Of a stretch of 64,000 nt of DNA, positions 32,238 to 42,352 are shown in pieces. The notes under the pieces were generated by a model that worked only from the letters and a program-made list of their open reading frames with translations, searched no databases and was not told the origin of the DNA. The position numbers and the translations under genes were made by a program. The stretch's first letter is position 1; every line of letters begins with the position of its first letter. Origin of the DNA: Peronospora farinosa (Eukaryota > Oomycota > Peronosporomycetes > Peronosporales > Peronosporaceae); NCBI GenBank assembly GCA_947646735.1, contig CANTFK010000748.1, forward strand, positions 1-64,000, in the 5' to 3' direction.

Positions 32238-33334
32238 GTGCGTGTGGTTGACATGGTCCTTAATATGGACTGGAGTGACTTCCGTCACCTCTCCCAACAT
32301 CATAGGGAGTTGGCAGAGCATATGGCGCAGGGACTTGGTGAACAAGCCCTGGTCAATCTCTTGCATTGTCCTCCTGAGCAACATGTTGCTCAGTTGGAGC
32401 AATTTGAGTCATTTGTGCTCGGACAGCGTAGAAACGCGTCCGAGGTAAACAGTTAAGCCACCGCTGAGTCCATCACTAAGACTCAGGATGAGCTTAGGCT
32501 TGAGCAGGCACGTAATGAGGCGCTCAACAGGACTGTTGAGACGCTCTCTGCCCGGCCTGCTCAACCGAGGCCCATTCGGATGGACCTTCCGAAGTTCGAT
32601 GGAACTAGCCCTCACACGATTGTTCACTGGCTATAAGTCTTGGAGCAATGCGGTATGGCGCAGCTCATCGAAGACGACACCAGAATGGTGTCGTATGCCA
32701 TGTCCAACTTGCGTGGCAAAGCGTCAGAGTGGGCTTACTCGGCGCTGATGGCTAATGCTGATGCATTTCCATCATGAGCGATCTTTAAGTCAAAGATTCG
32801 CGCCATGTATCAGCCGCCTAACAACGAAGTGTTGCTTATGGCGCGCTTCTTTGGAGCACGACAGGCGAAACGCTCTCTGCAAGAGTTGTGCAGGAGATGC
32901 GTTCGCTGTCGGCGTCCATCAATGGGGAACCGATACCAGAGCGTATCAAGGTAGCCACGTTCATGAATGGACTTAGGCATGGCCCATCGCGTCAGGCCCT
33001 TTTCAGAAAGGTGCCAGCGACGATGGAAGAGGCAATTGACAGTGCCTTAGTTGAGAAGCAATCCTACAACAGCGCCTAGGCGACAGCCTATTACAGGCCG
33101 TCGTCCGAGAAGTCTGATGCCACTCCTATGGAGTTAGGCAATGCAGATGTGATCTGCTACAAGTGCGGCAAGCGAGGCCATATGATGGCTCGATGCTATG
33201 CCAAAGTATCTGCTGGTGCTAAGGCAGCCAGCAAAAGGTCGCCCAACCCGAAGGGAGGTGCGAAAAACCAGCGTGCACGACGCACGGGTTCAGCACCTGC
33301 CCAAGATGGGTCGGGAAATGCGGGAGCGCAGTAG
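32238..33334 (+). pseudogene. Gag of C-right (broken)
   Basis: A mirror copy of the left gag with the same stops (after VNS near 32,455, HWL near 32,635, FPS near 32,777, NSA near 33,077) and the same frameshift near 32,880. The CCHC knuckle CYKCGKRGHMMARC is at about 33,152-33,193. Shared lesions show both copies descend from one dead copy. Confidence 0.8.
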
Positions 33335-33384
33335 GGGCGGGATGCCCTACTGTCGCGGACTCTGAAGCTACCCCTAAGTTCAGA

Positions 33385-34500
33385 GTGATCGAACAAATGG
33401 GTAGCATAGTCCCTGAGGTTCCGAAAGGTCAGACCTCAGCCCCTTTGGTCTATAGCGCTCCAGTACGAGGCTATGACCAAGTGATGACCCTTCTCGTGGA
33501 TTCGGGTGCATCACAAAACTTTGTGAAACTCGTGGCTTTGAAAAAGATTCTGGCGAGTTATGAGTCGCTTTGCCAGGATGGCAAGCGAGAAGAGGCGATC
33601 GTTCGTTTAGCGAACGGCGCGCTCATTAAATCGGAAGGAGTTCAAGTTGAACTCGCCTTCAGTTTCAGTGACTTCTCTTGTACAGAGAAGTTCACAGTGC
33701 TAGGTATGGAGAGTCCGTACGACCTCATCCTAGGCATACCTTGGTTGGCTAAACACCAACCCTGGATAGACTGGTGTACACGCACAGTCGCTAGCTCTAC
33801 GCAAGACACCGGAAAGGATGTGCTCTTGCGAGAGGCTTATGTGGCTGATGCTGTGTCCAACACAGTCGAGGGTGCGATGACGGCATGTCAATCGACACCA
33901 GGAACTACCCAGCTCGAAAGGAGTGGTGTAGTTGTGAGTGCACTGGCGGAAAGCCAGGTGACACATATTCCTACCCAGGTCGAAAAGACTGGTGTAGTGA
34001 ATGGGGCGATGACAGGTAGTCATGCGTCCAATAGTCCTGCACAGAGCCGAGAGCCTGTGGCAGTTGATGGTGGGCTGACAGCAAGTCAAGCGCCACAAGA
34101 ACCGGCACAGAGCCAAGAGCCTGGTGCGGTTGGAAGTAGTGCGTTAGTTGAGATAGCAACGACACCTTCCTCCAGGTCAAAGGTCGTGGTGACTCGAAGA
34201 ACGAGCATCAGATGTATTAAGACGATCAAGGGCACGTCGAAACGAGTGACCCTTGGATCAGTCTCTGTCCAAGAGGACGGACCTACGAACGAGTTGTTCG
34301 AGGCCGTCGAAGACAAAATGCCGGAGGCATCCTCAGTTGAGGTGCTCCAACTTGTCTTGGCATCTGCCGAGAAGATAGTAAATCTCTCGGAGATGACGTG
34401 GGATCTGTTCCTGTCCGAACTAAAGGAAGGCCCACGAGATAGTCGCACCAGTTCCAGAAGAGAACGTGGTGGACTGTTGCTTTTCATCCAAAATGGATGA
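33385..34500 (+). pseudogene. Protease and repeat linker of C-right
   Basis: An open 371-codon frame identical in layout to the left copy: DSGASQNFVK at residues 39-48, LILGIPWL at 115-122, and four 22-residue repeats at 161-248 (33,865-34,128). It is separated from RT by a frameshift. Confidence 0.8.
33865..34128 (+). repeat. 66-bp tandem repeats in the protease-RT linker of C-right
   Basis: Four 22-residue units, the mirror image of 28,453-28,716. Confidence 0.85.
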
Positions 34501-37500
34501 GAGCGTCTTGGAGACCGACAAAAAGAAACGTTTCGCTGCTCAAGGCTGGGATGCCTTGAAGGACAGCCCGTTCTATGATGTTCTGTGGAAACACCGTGAT
34601 GTGTTTCCAGCAGAAGTGCCGAGCCGCCTACCGGCCGATAGGGGCATCAGGCACGAAATTGACCTGGAGCCTGGCACCAAGTATTGTGTGACCAGGCAAT
34701 GCCCGTTGCCGAAGGAACAAGTCGATTACATCGATGAGTTCTTCGACAAGCGAGCCAAGGCGGGACATGTACGTGAGAGCAAGTCGCCTCACTGCAGCCC
34801 GACCTTCTGTGTGCGTAAAGCAACAGGTGGATGGCGCGTGGTTCACGCTTATAATAAGCTGAACACGGCCCCCATTCCAGCTCAAACGCCGATCCCGCGG
34901 AAAGATGTTTTGTTGAATTCCATGGGAAAGTCAACTATCTTTTTTATATAAATAATATTTATACATATTATTTATATAACATTTAATAAATTACTTTATT
35001 AAATGTTGTATTTTCCGCGTTGGATCTGAAGGATGGCTACTATCAGGTTCTCATGAGAGATACCGATGTAGCCAAAACGGCAGTAAGCACCCCAAGCGGT
35101 ATGCTGTGGGAGTGGCTTGTGATGACACAAAGGTTGAAATATGCTCCGGCAACATTCAACCGAGTGGTGGCTCACGTGATGGGTCAGCACCGTGACTACG
35201 CGCCCCATTACTTTGACGATGTATTCGTGCATAGTAGGGCGGAGGACGGTCTGAGCGCGATAGAGTCGCACAAGCGTCATTTAGACGCTGTGTTGCAGAC
35301 TCTGGGTGACGCCCAATTATACGTGAACTTGCAAAAGTGCGTAATAGGGGTCCCCGAGATACCGGTACTGGGCTGCATCGTAGGTGCACATGGTGTACGA
35401 GCAGACCCAGAAAAGGTAAAGGCTGTAAAGGAATGGCCATTCCCACGACATGTGAAGGATCTGCGCCAATTCCTTGGGCCCGCTAATTACTTGCATAAGT
35501 ACAGCAAGAATTATGCGGAGCAGACCAAGCCATTGTCTGACCTTTTAAAAAAGGATACAGAATGGACTTGGTCAAAGGAGAAAGAAGATGCGTTCACTTC
35601 AGTGAAGCAATCTCTTGTAGAGGCACCGGTCTTGGCATTGCCAGACGCGGATAAGCCCTTTAGCGTCGTCTGCGCTGCAAGCAATTTTGCAATCGGCAGC
35701 GCGCTCATGCAAAAGGATGACAGCGGCGTTGAACGTGTCATTTCGTATCAGTCTCGGCTTTTAAAAGCTGCCGAGCTGAATTACCCTGTGCATGACAAGG
35801 AGCTTTTTTCAATTAAGTGTGCCCTTGTGGGGTTTCGGGTGCACCTCTTGGGCACCGAACCTTTTTTTGTTTATACGGATCACGCATCACTGCGGACCGC
35901 TATAAATTCACCGCACCTCTTGCCTAGGATGGTGAGATGGCTAACATTCTTCTCTGAATTTAATTCCAAGTTGAATATAAGCCGGGTAAGTCGAATGTCT
36001 TGGCTGACGCTTTATCGCGCAGACCAGACTTCGAGGCAAGACACCAGGAATGTGTGTCTCGTTCGAAAGCAAAAGTTGAGTCGTCAACATTGGCAGCCAC
36101 AAAGGTCTACCATGTGACGAGCTCAATGACCTCCGATATAAAGGAGTGTTACAGTCAGGACGAACATTGTCGCCTGCTGTTGGATCATTTTGGTGGACGA
36201 AAGGTTACCCTTCCGTCGCACCTCAAAGCGAAGTTGAATCGCTTTAGTTACAGTGATGGCCTGTTATGGCATCAACTGTCACCCTGTGATCCCTTGAGAA
36301 TCTATGTCCCTCATGACACAGATCTCAAGCTGATGATACTTCACGAGTGCCCTGATGCGCCATCTAGTGGGCATCTGGGCCGTGAAAAGACATTCTTACG
36401 AGTGTCAGAGGAATTTTGGTGGCCCCACCTATATCGGTGGGTGGCCAACAATATTCGCTCTTGCGAAGAGTGTCAGCGCATAAAGCCTGCACCTTCGAAC
36501 AGTGCGCCACTGAAGCCACTGCCAATACCAACTGAATGTTGGAAGTCGGTCAGTTTGGACTTCATGTTTGGCATGCCGCCTGACCATAGAGGCAGGACGA
36601 AGCTTGTGTCTTTTTAGACAGACTGAGCAAGATGGTTCATTTGGCACCATGTAGCAGGAAAAGAGGCTGCCCTCTTGTTTCTGGATCACGTGTATCGACT
36701 ACACGGGATGCCCGAGTCCATAGTATCGGACCGGGATCCGCGTTTTACGTCGGGTTTTTGGCGACATGTGTTTGAGCTGCTGGGTAGCAAGCTCCACATG
36801 TCATCCGCTGATCATCCCCAAACTGATGGCCAAACAGAACGGGCCAATCGAGTCGTGGCGGATGTGTTGCGTACAATAGCGACTCCTAAAGAATGGAGCA
36901 AGCAATTGCCATTCGTGGAGTTCGCTATTCATAACAGTGTTCACGCCAGTACGGGTGAAACACCGTTTTAACATTAAAGAACTGCGTCATCCTCGAACGC
37001 CACTCACGTTTGTACGCATCTCGAGTTGTAGTGGGGGAGGGCCCCTCACTTCGCTCGGTGCGAATGCCAAAGAGGGCCAAGGTTTCCCTAAAGACACTGC
37101 TCATTTAGCAGTGCTCACGGCACCTATAAGTGTCACAGAGGAGGCACGGCAAGAAATGCCAGCGCTCCTTGATGATGACACTATAGTGTTGTCAACAGCG
37201 TCGACCCATGAATGACCTCTTGGAGGCGTCATAGGCGAGCTGGATGCTAAAAGCGTGAGCGAAGCTCAGCGCTTCGTAAATAAGCGATTAGCCATCACAC
37301 GTAAGGTCTGTGACGCGATGGCAAGCGCACAGGACAAGCAAAAACAATATGCAGACCATCATGGTCGCAAAAACAATGAACACTTTAGTGTTGGGGACAA
37401 AGTGCTATTAAGTACTGCTACCCTACCTAAACATGCAATCTATGTACTACCTGGTGGTACTACTAAGCTATTGCCACGATTCATTGGGCCATTTACGGTG

Positions 37501-38205
37501 GTCGAGGAGGTCAGAGGCCAAAATTATTGGCTCACTCTCCCACCGTATATGAAGACGCACCCCGTATTTTACGTGGGTCGTCTGAAACGGTATGTTGATT
37601 CAGAAGAGATCACATATCCACATCGGTCTAACGAGACCGATGGTGACGTCGACTGTGATTCGAGTGTCGCGGCTGATCAGGCAAAGAGGAAGCCGAGAGG
37701 CTCCCCGTATACGAACGAGGCGATAGAGGACTCGGCGATCGAGGAGGACTCCGCGCTTGACGCGGGTCTCTCATCACCAGTCGCTCTAAAATGTCCAAAC
37801 GGGTATTCAGGCGGTCATGTCCCTGACGTTCCCTCGCCCTCATATTGCGCAGATCCAAAGTCAATCGCGAGACTTGACTCTCGAGATCTGTCACCTGCCT
37901 CTTCAGCGCAGCGGACTCAGCCTGCGACTGAACAGCAGCAGGGTAGGCAGCCGCGAGTAGGCGGGCGTATCGCCGCTCCTATCGGGCGCCACCTGTGTTG
38001 GTGAACGCGGAAGGGAATACGCGCTTCCTTGTTGGAAGGCTGTTGGCCCACCGGTTTGTGAAGCGAAAGCTCCAAATCCTTGTCCAGTGGAAGAGTTACC
38101 CAACGATCTTGACTCGTGGGAGCTTGTGGACGCTTTGCGCGTCGACGTGCCTGGGCTGGTGGCTGCTTATGTGAAGCAGCATCAGCTGGCGTCTTTCTGC
38201 GAAGT
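34466..38205 (+). pseudogene. Pol of C-right: RT, RNase H, integrase, chromodomain (broken)
   Basis: The RT N-part is 34,466-34,951, followed by the 71-bp insert (34,944-35,014). RT and RNase H span 35,020-36,117 (HYFDDVFVHS near 35,207; VVCAASNFAIGSALMQ near 35,670). The integrase is at 36,000-36,971 in two frames. The end region from 37,255 carries the GPFTVVEEV linker, and a frameshifted chromodomain lies at about 38,010-38,160. The lesions are those of the left copy. Confidence 0.85.
34944..35014. repeat. 71-bp AT-rich double-hairpin insertion in RT (right copy)
   Basis: The same 71-bp insert as at 27,571-27,641, in mirror orientation, with the TTTT duplication. Confidence 0.85.
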
Positions 38206-38884
38206 CCGGACGGACTAGCAGACGGAGCGTGGCGATAATCAATGGGGGGTCGCTCATTACCCAAGATTTCATGCGCACGCTTCATGGCGAAGCTGATTCG
38301 ATGCGACCATTGCTTCGTTGCATCTACATGAAAGGTAACACGGCGCCGAAGTTCATCTCAATATTCGTCGGCTGTTTCGTTAGAACGCAGCACGACTGGA
38401 ATTGGGAAAGCACGACCAAGTGCTTTAACTTGCTTTTTCCACAAAGGAACGACGCTATAAAATCTATGAGCGTCTACAGTGGCACGCTGCAAAAGCGCTG
38501 CACTAGACCCCTTCGAGTTCATCCACTCAGATGGAGGTGGCATTGGTGGTAAGTCATCACTCGCGTAGCCGCCCTCGCGACGGTGGGCTAGTGAGGCCGA
38601 AGGTGTACTCGGTGGAGCTCTAAGCTCACACTCACCTGAGTCTGACTCTACATTATGGATTGTCAAGACATCAGCTTGAGGAGTCACATCTGACTGAGTC
38701 GCGACTACTCCTTTTGACGTAGCGTGCTCGGTCTTAGTCGCTGCGCTCGTAGGCGCAGACGACGGGGTTTTACCTTCGCTTGTAGGAAGCATAGATGCTT
38801 CCTCAAGGACGGGTGCCTCAAATGATGAAGACATACATGGGTGCCTTTGCAGGCGACCCATCAGCCTTACCACGTTTCGGTGGC
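37628..38884 (-). pseudogene. Antisense accessory ORF of C-right
   Basis: Counterpart of 23,509-24,953. It starts near 38,884 (the ATG of MPPKRGK at cgtttcggtggcat) about 107 bp before the 3' LTR. A stretch of about 190 bp present in the left copy is missing near 38,835. Distal to 38,548 the sequence differs from the left copy at about one base in ten, often without changing the protein (MPPPSEWMNSKGSSAAL and ADVLTIHN are kept). Confidence 0.5.
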
Positions 38885-38990
38885 ATGAGAATTGAGTAGA
38901 CTAAGTGGCGCATTTTACAACGTCTCGCAGTCTCTTTGTCTCCTAGGCGATGTTTTACAAAATGTAAAAATCGTTCTAAAACGGGGGAGG

Positions 38991-39443
38991 TGTAACGGGC
39001 CCAACGTTACACGTACCCGTTAAGTATGCGATACTTAACGGGCAGGTCTAAAAAGGTACGTAAGTACTTAACACCTGTCGCTCGGGTGAGACACATCATG
39101 TGTCAGTTCCTTGCGTATGTGATATACACTAGGTGTATTCACATTGATGGGGATGACGCTCAGCTGGGACTAGGCGTCATCAAATGACGTTAGTCAGTTA
39201 CGTCATTGAGCGAGCTTAAATATATTTAAGCTCGCACGTTGGGATGCGCGTCTATAGAGATGGCACCCATCATTACATATTTACCAATCAGTAGTTTAAT
39301 TTGTATTTAGTTGAATTCTATTGAATATAAATCAGTTTTGAATTTACTAGACGTAACGCACGAGAAGCTGAAAAACTTCTACGTGAAGTCGGTGACTTCT
39401 TGTTTAGAAGTTCGTTGCACTCTCGCTTGAGCGAGAGGCAACT
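38991..39443 (+). repeat. 3' LTR of C-right, first part
   Basis: It begins TGTAACGGGCCC after the purine tract aaacgggggagg. It follows the family C LTR but is strongly diverged from 31,584-32,193. It ends at the CAACT target site of element D (39,439-39,443). Confidence 0.8.
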
Positions 39444-40081
39444 TGTAACGGGGTTACACGACGGTTGTAGCGTCTTTCCGAGAGTTTACGGTTAAATTCT
39501 CCTTTGTATTGCATATAATGCATTATTATACTTCTCTTTAGAGAGGTATTAAGTATGAGCGTTATAATACGGTACTCAATAATACCGTATCTTATCGATT
39601 GAAATTCGATGAATCACTAACGCTGTATTAAGTACATCATACACAGATGTTTAGACGATACGTCGTTCAATAGCAAAGTCTGCATATAATAATTACTATT
39701 ATAGTAATTAATCTAGTGTAGTGTACTTAGAGTAGGACTATTCATAATATCTTAAAGCATAAATAAAATCAGTTCTCCTTTTGAGTTTAAGACCACAAGT
39801 CGTTCTGACTTGTTCTCTTGTGCACTTCGTGCGTTGGTTCTCTGAACCCTAAGCTTCTAGCTTGCTCTTGCACTCTGTGCATTGGTTCTCTGAACCTTAA
39901 GCTTATTGCTTGCTGACTAAGAGTCCCTCCTACTTCCTTAGAAGAGGGTGACTTTAACGTCGAATAACTAGTTCCTTAAAACTAAGTGGCTTTTAGCCTT
40001 AACTCTATTTAGTTCTCTCGAACTAAAAGGCTTCCAGCCGAAAGTCTTCCTCTGGCTAAAGAGCTGTGCAAATCCGCTACA
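39444..40081 (+). repeat. 5' LTR of element D
   Basis: 638 bp, TGTAACGGGG...TCCGCTACA. The primer-binding site TGGTAGCACTTGT follows at 40,084. Confidence 0.9.
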
Positions 40082-40083
40082 CT

Positions 40084-40096
40084 TGGTAGCACTTGT
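40084..40096 (+). promoter_or_regulatory. tRNA primer-binding site, element D
   Basis: TGGTAGCACTTGT stands two bases after the 5' LTR; the core is shared with A, B and C. Confidence 0.6.
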
Positions 40097-40142
40097 AGTC
40101 AATCCTACACCTGAGTCTTTAAAGACTGACCCTCTGTGAGAA

Positions 40143-41143
40143 TGGAGAATTAAAATCACCTCTCTGAGGCACAACGACTCGCCTTAGATAAACTATCTGC
40201 GTTCGTCGGGCCTGATCAAAACGAGGCCCTTTTGGCCCAAGGCCCCGAGGTTCTAAATGCTCGTCTTGAGGCCTTTATGCGTTATGAGGCAACGCTCCTC
40301 GGGCAGGTCCATGACCAGGCAGCGTCAGCCGCGCCTATACAGTACATTCCGGTACCTGTGACCGATGCAGAGCCAAAGGCTCGTCCACTTGTTTTAAGTG
40401 TCAAGACCTTCGAGGGGAAGGAGGGAGAGAACCTTCTCCTCTTGATCCGAGAAGTTGAAATGGCAATGGATGCCGCCATGCTTGCATCCGATAAGCAACG
40501 AGTTGGCTTGGCCATTTCTAAGCTCGGTGGAAGAGCTAGAGAGTGGGCTCTAACGAGCGGTGTCTCTGTAAATGCTGCATTTCCCACATGGGAGATGCTT
40601 AAAAAGCAATTAACTTGTGTGTTTGCACCGCCTAATCAGGCTTATCGTGTGCGCTCACGCTTCTTAGCTACCCGACAGGGTAAGAAAGAATTGTCGGACT
40701 ATGTCCAAGAGTTGAGAACTCTCATTGCTGCTATGCAGCAGGACCCACTGGCAGAGGAAGTCCGAGTAACCATTTTTATGGAAGGGCTTCGTACTGGGGT
40801 CGCCAGGACGGAAGTTTTTCGTGTCCAGCCTTTGGCTTTTGATCATGCAGTAAGCATAGAGTTTAACGCTGAATTTAATTTTAAATTTGCTCGTTATGGT
40901 CTGCCCTGGTATCAATCAAATGCCTCTAATAAGGAGGAACCCATGGACCTCAGCCATGCTGAAGAAGCTGAATTTCAAGCTGCTGAGCAGCAAGGTAACA
41001 TCCGTAGATGTTACATGTGCGGAAGCACTAGGCATCTCCGCCCTAGCTGTCCGCTGCGAAAGCAACGCTCAAATCGGCAAAGCCGAAACCCTGCTCCTAG
41101 CCAAAAGGCGAGCACCGTAGGGGAAAACGTCAACTCCCAGTAG
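40143..41143 (+). pseudogene. Gag of element D (open except for an early stop)
   Basis: A frame of more than 300 codons. The best upstream ATG (40,143) is followed at codon 4 by TAA (M-E-N-stop-N-H-L-S-E-A-Q), after which the frame is open to 41,143. An internal ATG at 40,277 ([14 protein letters not shown]) could still start a shortened protein. The capsid part has [13 protein letters not shown] and [15 protein letters not shown]. The CCHC knuckle is [14 protein letters not shown], near 41,010-41,052. The TAA would need one base change to be coding. Confidence 0.75.
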
Positions 41144-41316
41144 GCGCGGGGCGCCCTACTGGGAAAGAACTAAGTTCTGTTGGATCTTTAGGAGGTAAAG
41201 ATAAACAGGGCTTAGCCCCAGGTGGTTCTGTGGATGCTCCCATAGAAATAGGTTACAAGCCAGGCTTGTTGGTTGTGTCGGCAACCGTTAAGGGTTTGAG
41301 AAACCATGGTCAATTC

Positions 41317-41605
41317 TAATTGACTCAGGGGCGTCAGGTAATTATGTCCGACGTCGTTCCCTTATAGGAAGTCAACGGTATGCTGAGGCGCTAGAGCGCA
41401 AGAGGGTGACAGTATAACCGTTCGTCTCGCGACTGGTGTACATGTCACCGTTCCTAAAGTTCCGTTGAACTTAGGTGTGAAGTTCTTAGACTTCAATAGC
41501 GTTGAACGCTGTCTTGTCCTAGATTTGGACTCGAGATATGACCTCATTCTCGGTATGGCCTGGCTGGAACGCCATGAGCCATGGAACAATTGGAGATTCA
41601 AAACT
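41317..41605 (+). pseudogene. Aspartic protease of element D
   Basis: The active site LIDSGASGNYVRR is at about 41,317-41,355 and the C-terminal signature [16 protein letters not shown] is at about 41,537-41,584, in different frames (shift near 41,410). Confidence 0.7.
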
Positions 41606-41830
41606 TTAGGCGCAACGCGCAATGTTCCTAGCGAAGCCTTGGAAAGTCATGAACCCACCTTCGCTAGAAAACAAAAGTGCTATTGGCGCGAGCCATTAAC
41701 TGATTCAGTTAATGTGCTGGACATTGGAGTGTCTGAGTTGATAAACTCTGATGTCAACAATAATAGTGTCGAGCAGAGCTCAATGACACTTAGTGGAAGG
41801 GCACGTACTCCGTTAAGTGATACTCATAGT

Positions 41831-42352
41831 AATATTGGCTGTAAATGCGATTTACTGGATGTCGGTAATGACATCGGCTCTCGTATAGAGCGAGTGAAGG
41901 TCAATGACCTTGTTAGTGAAGTCACTGGTACTAGTGACCCACTGGATGTCGGTAATGACATCGGCTCTCGTATAGAGCAAGTTAAGGTCAATGACCTTGT
42001 TAGTGATATTGGCTGTAAATGCGATTCACTGGATGTCGGTAGTGACATCGGCTCTCGTATAGAGCAAGTGAAGGTCGATGACCTTGTTAGTGATATTGGC
42101 TGTAAATGCGATTCACTGGATGTCGGTAATGACATCGGCTCTCGTATACAGCAAGCTAAGGTCGATGACCCTGTTAGTGATATTGGCTGTAAATGCGACT
42201 TACTGGATGTCGGTAATGACATCGGCTCTCGTATAAAGCAAGTTAAGGTCGATGACCCTGTTAGTGAGGTCACTGGTACTAGTGACTCACTGGATGTCGG
42301 TAATGACATCGGCCCTCGCATAGGGCAGGTAAATGACAAGGGGTCTGTTGAC
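41831..42352 (+). repeat. 87-bp tandem repeats in the protease-RT linker of D
   Basis: Six units of 29 residues. The core [16 protein letters not shown] is kept, and each unit begins either DIGCKCD or EVTGTSD. The units are very similar in DNA, so this expansion is recent. It lies in the open frame 41,465-43,084. Confidence 0.9.

Larger units (their letters stand above)
24036..38548. repeat. Giant inverted repeat (two arms of about 6.96 kb)
   Basis: The arms are 24,036-30,996 and 31,584-38,548, and the spacer is 30,997-31,583 (587 bp). By eye the arms differ at about a dozen to twenty positions, including a small cluster at 27,270-27,330/35,250-35,310 and A/T at one codon near 25,467/37,119. 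They share every stop, the frameshifts and the 71-bp insertion. Identity drops abruptly to roughly 90 percent outside 24,036 and 38,548, inside the antisense ORF. Confidence 0.88.
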
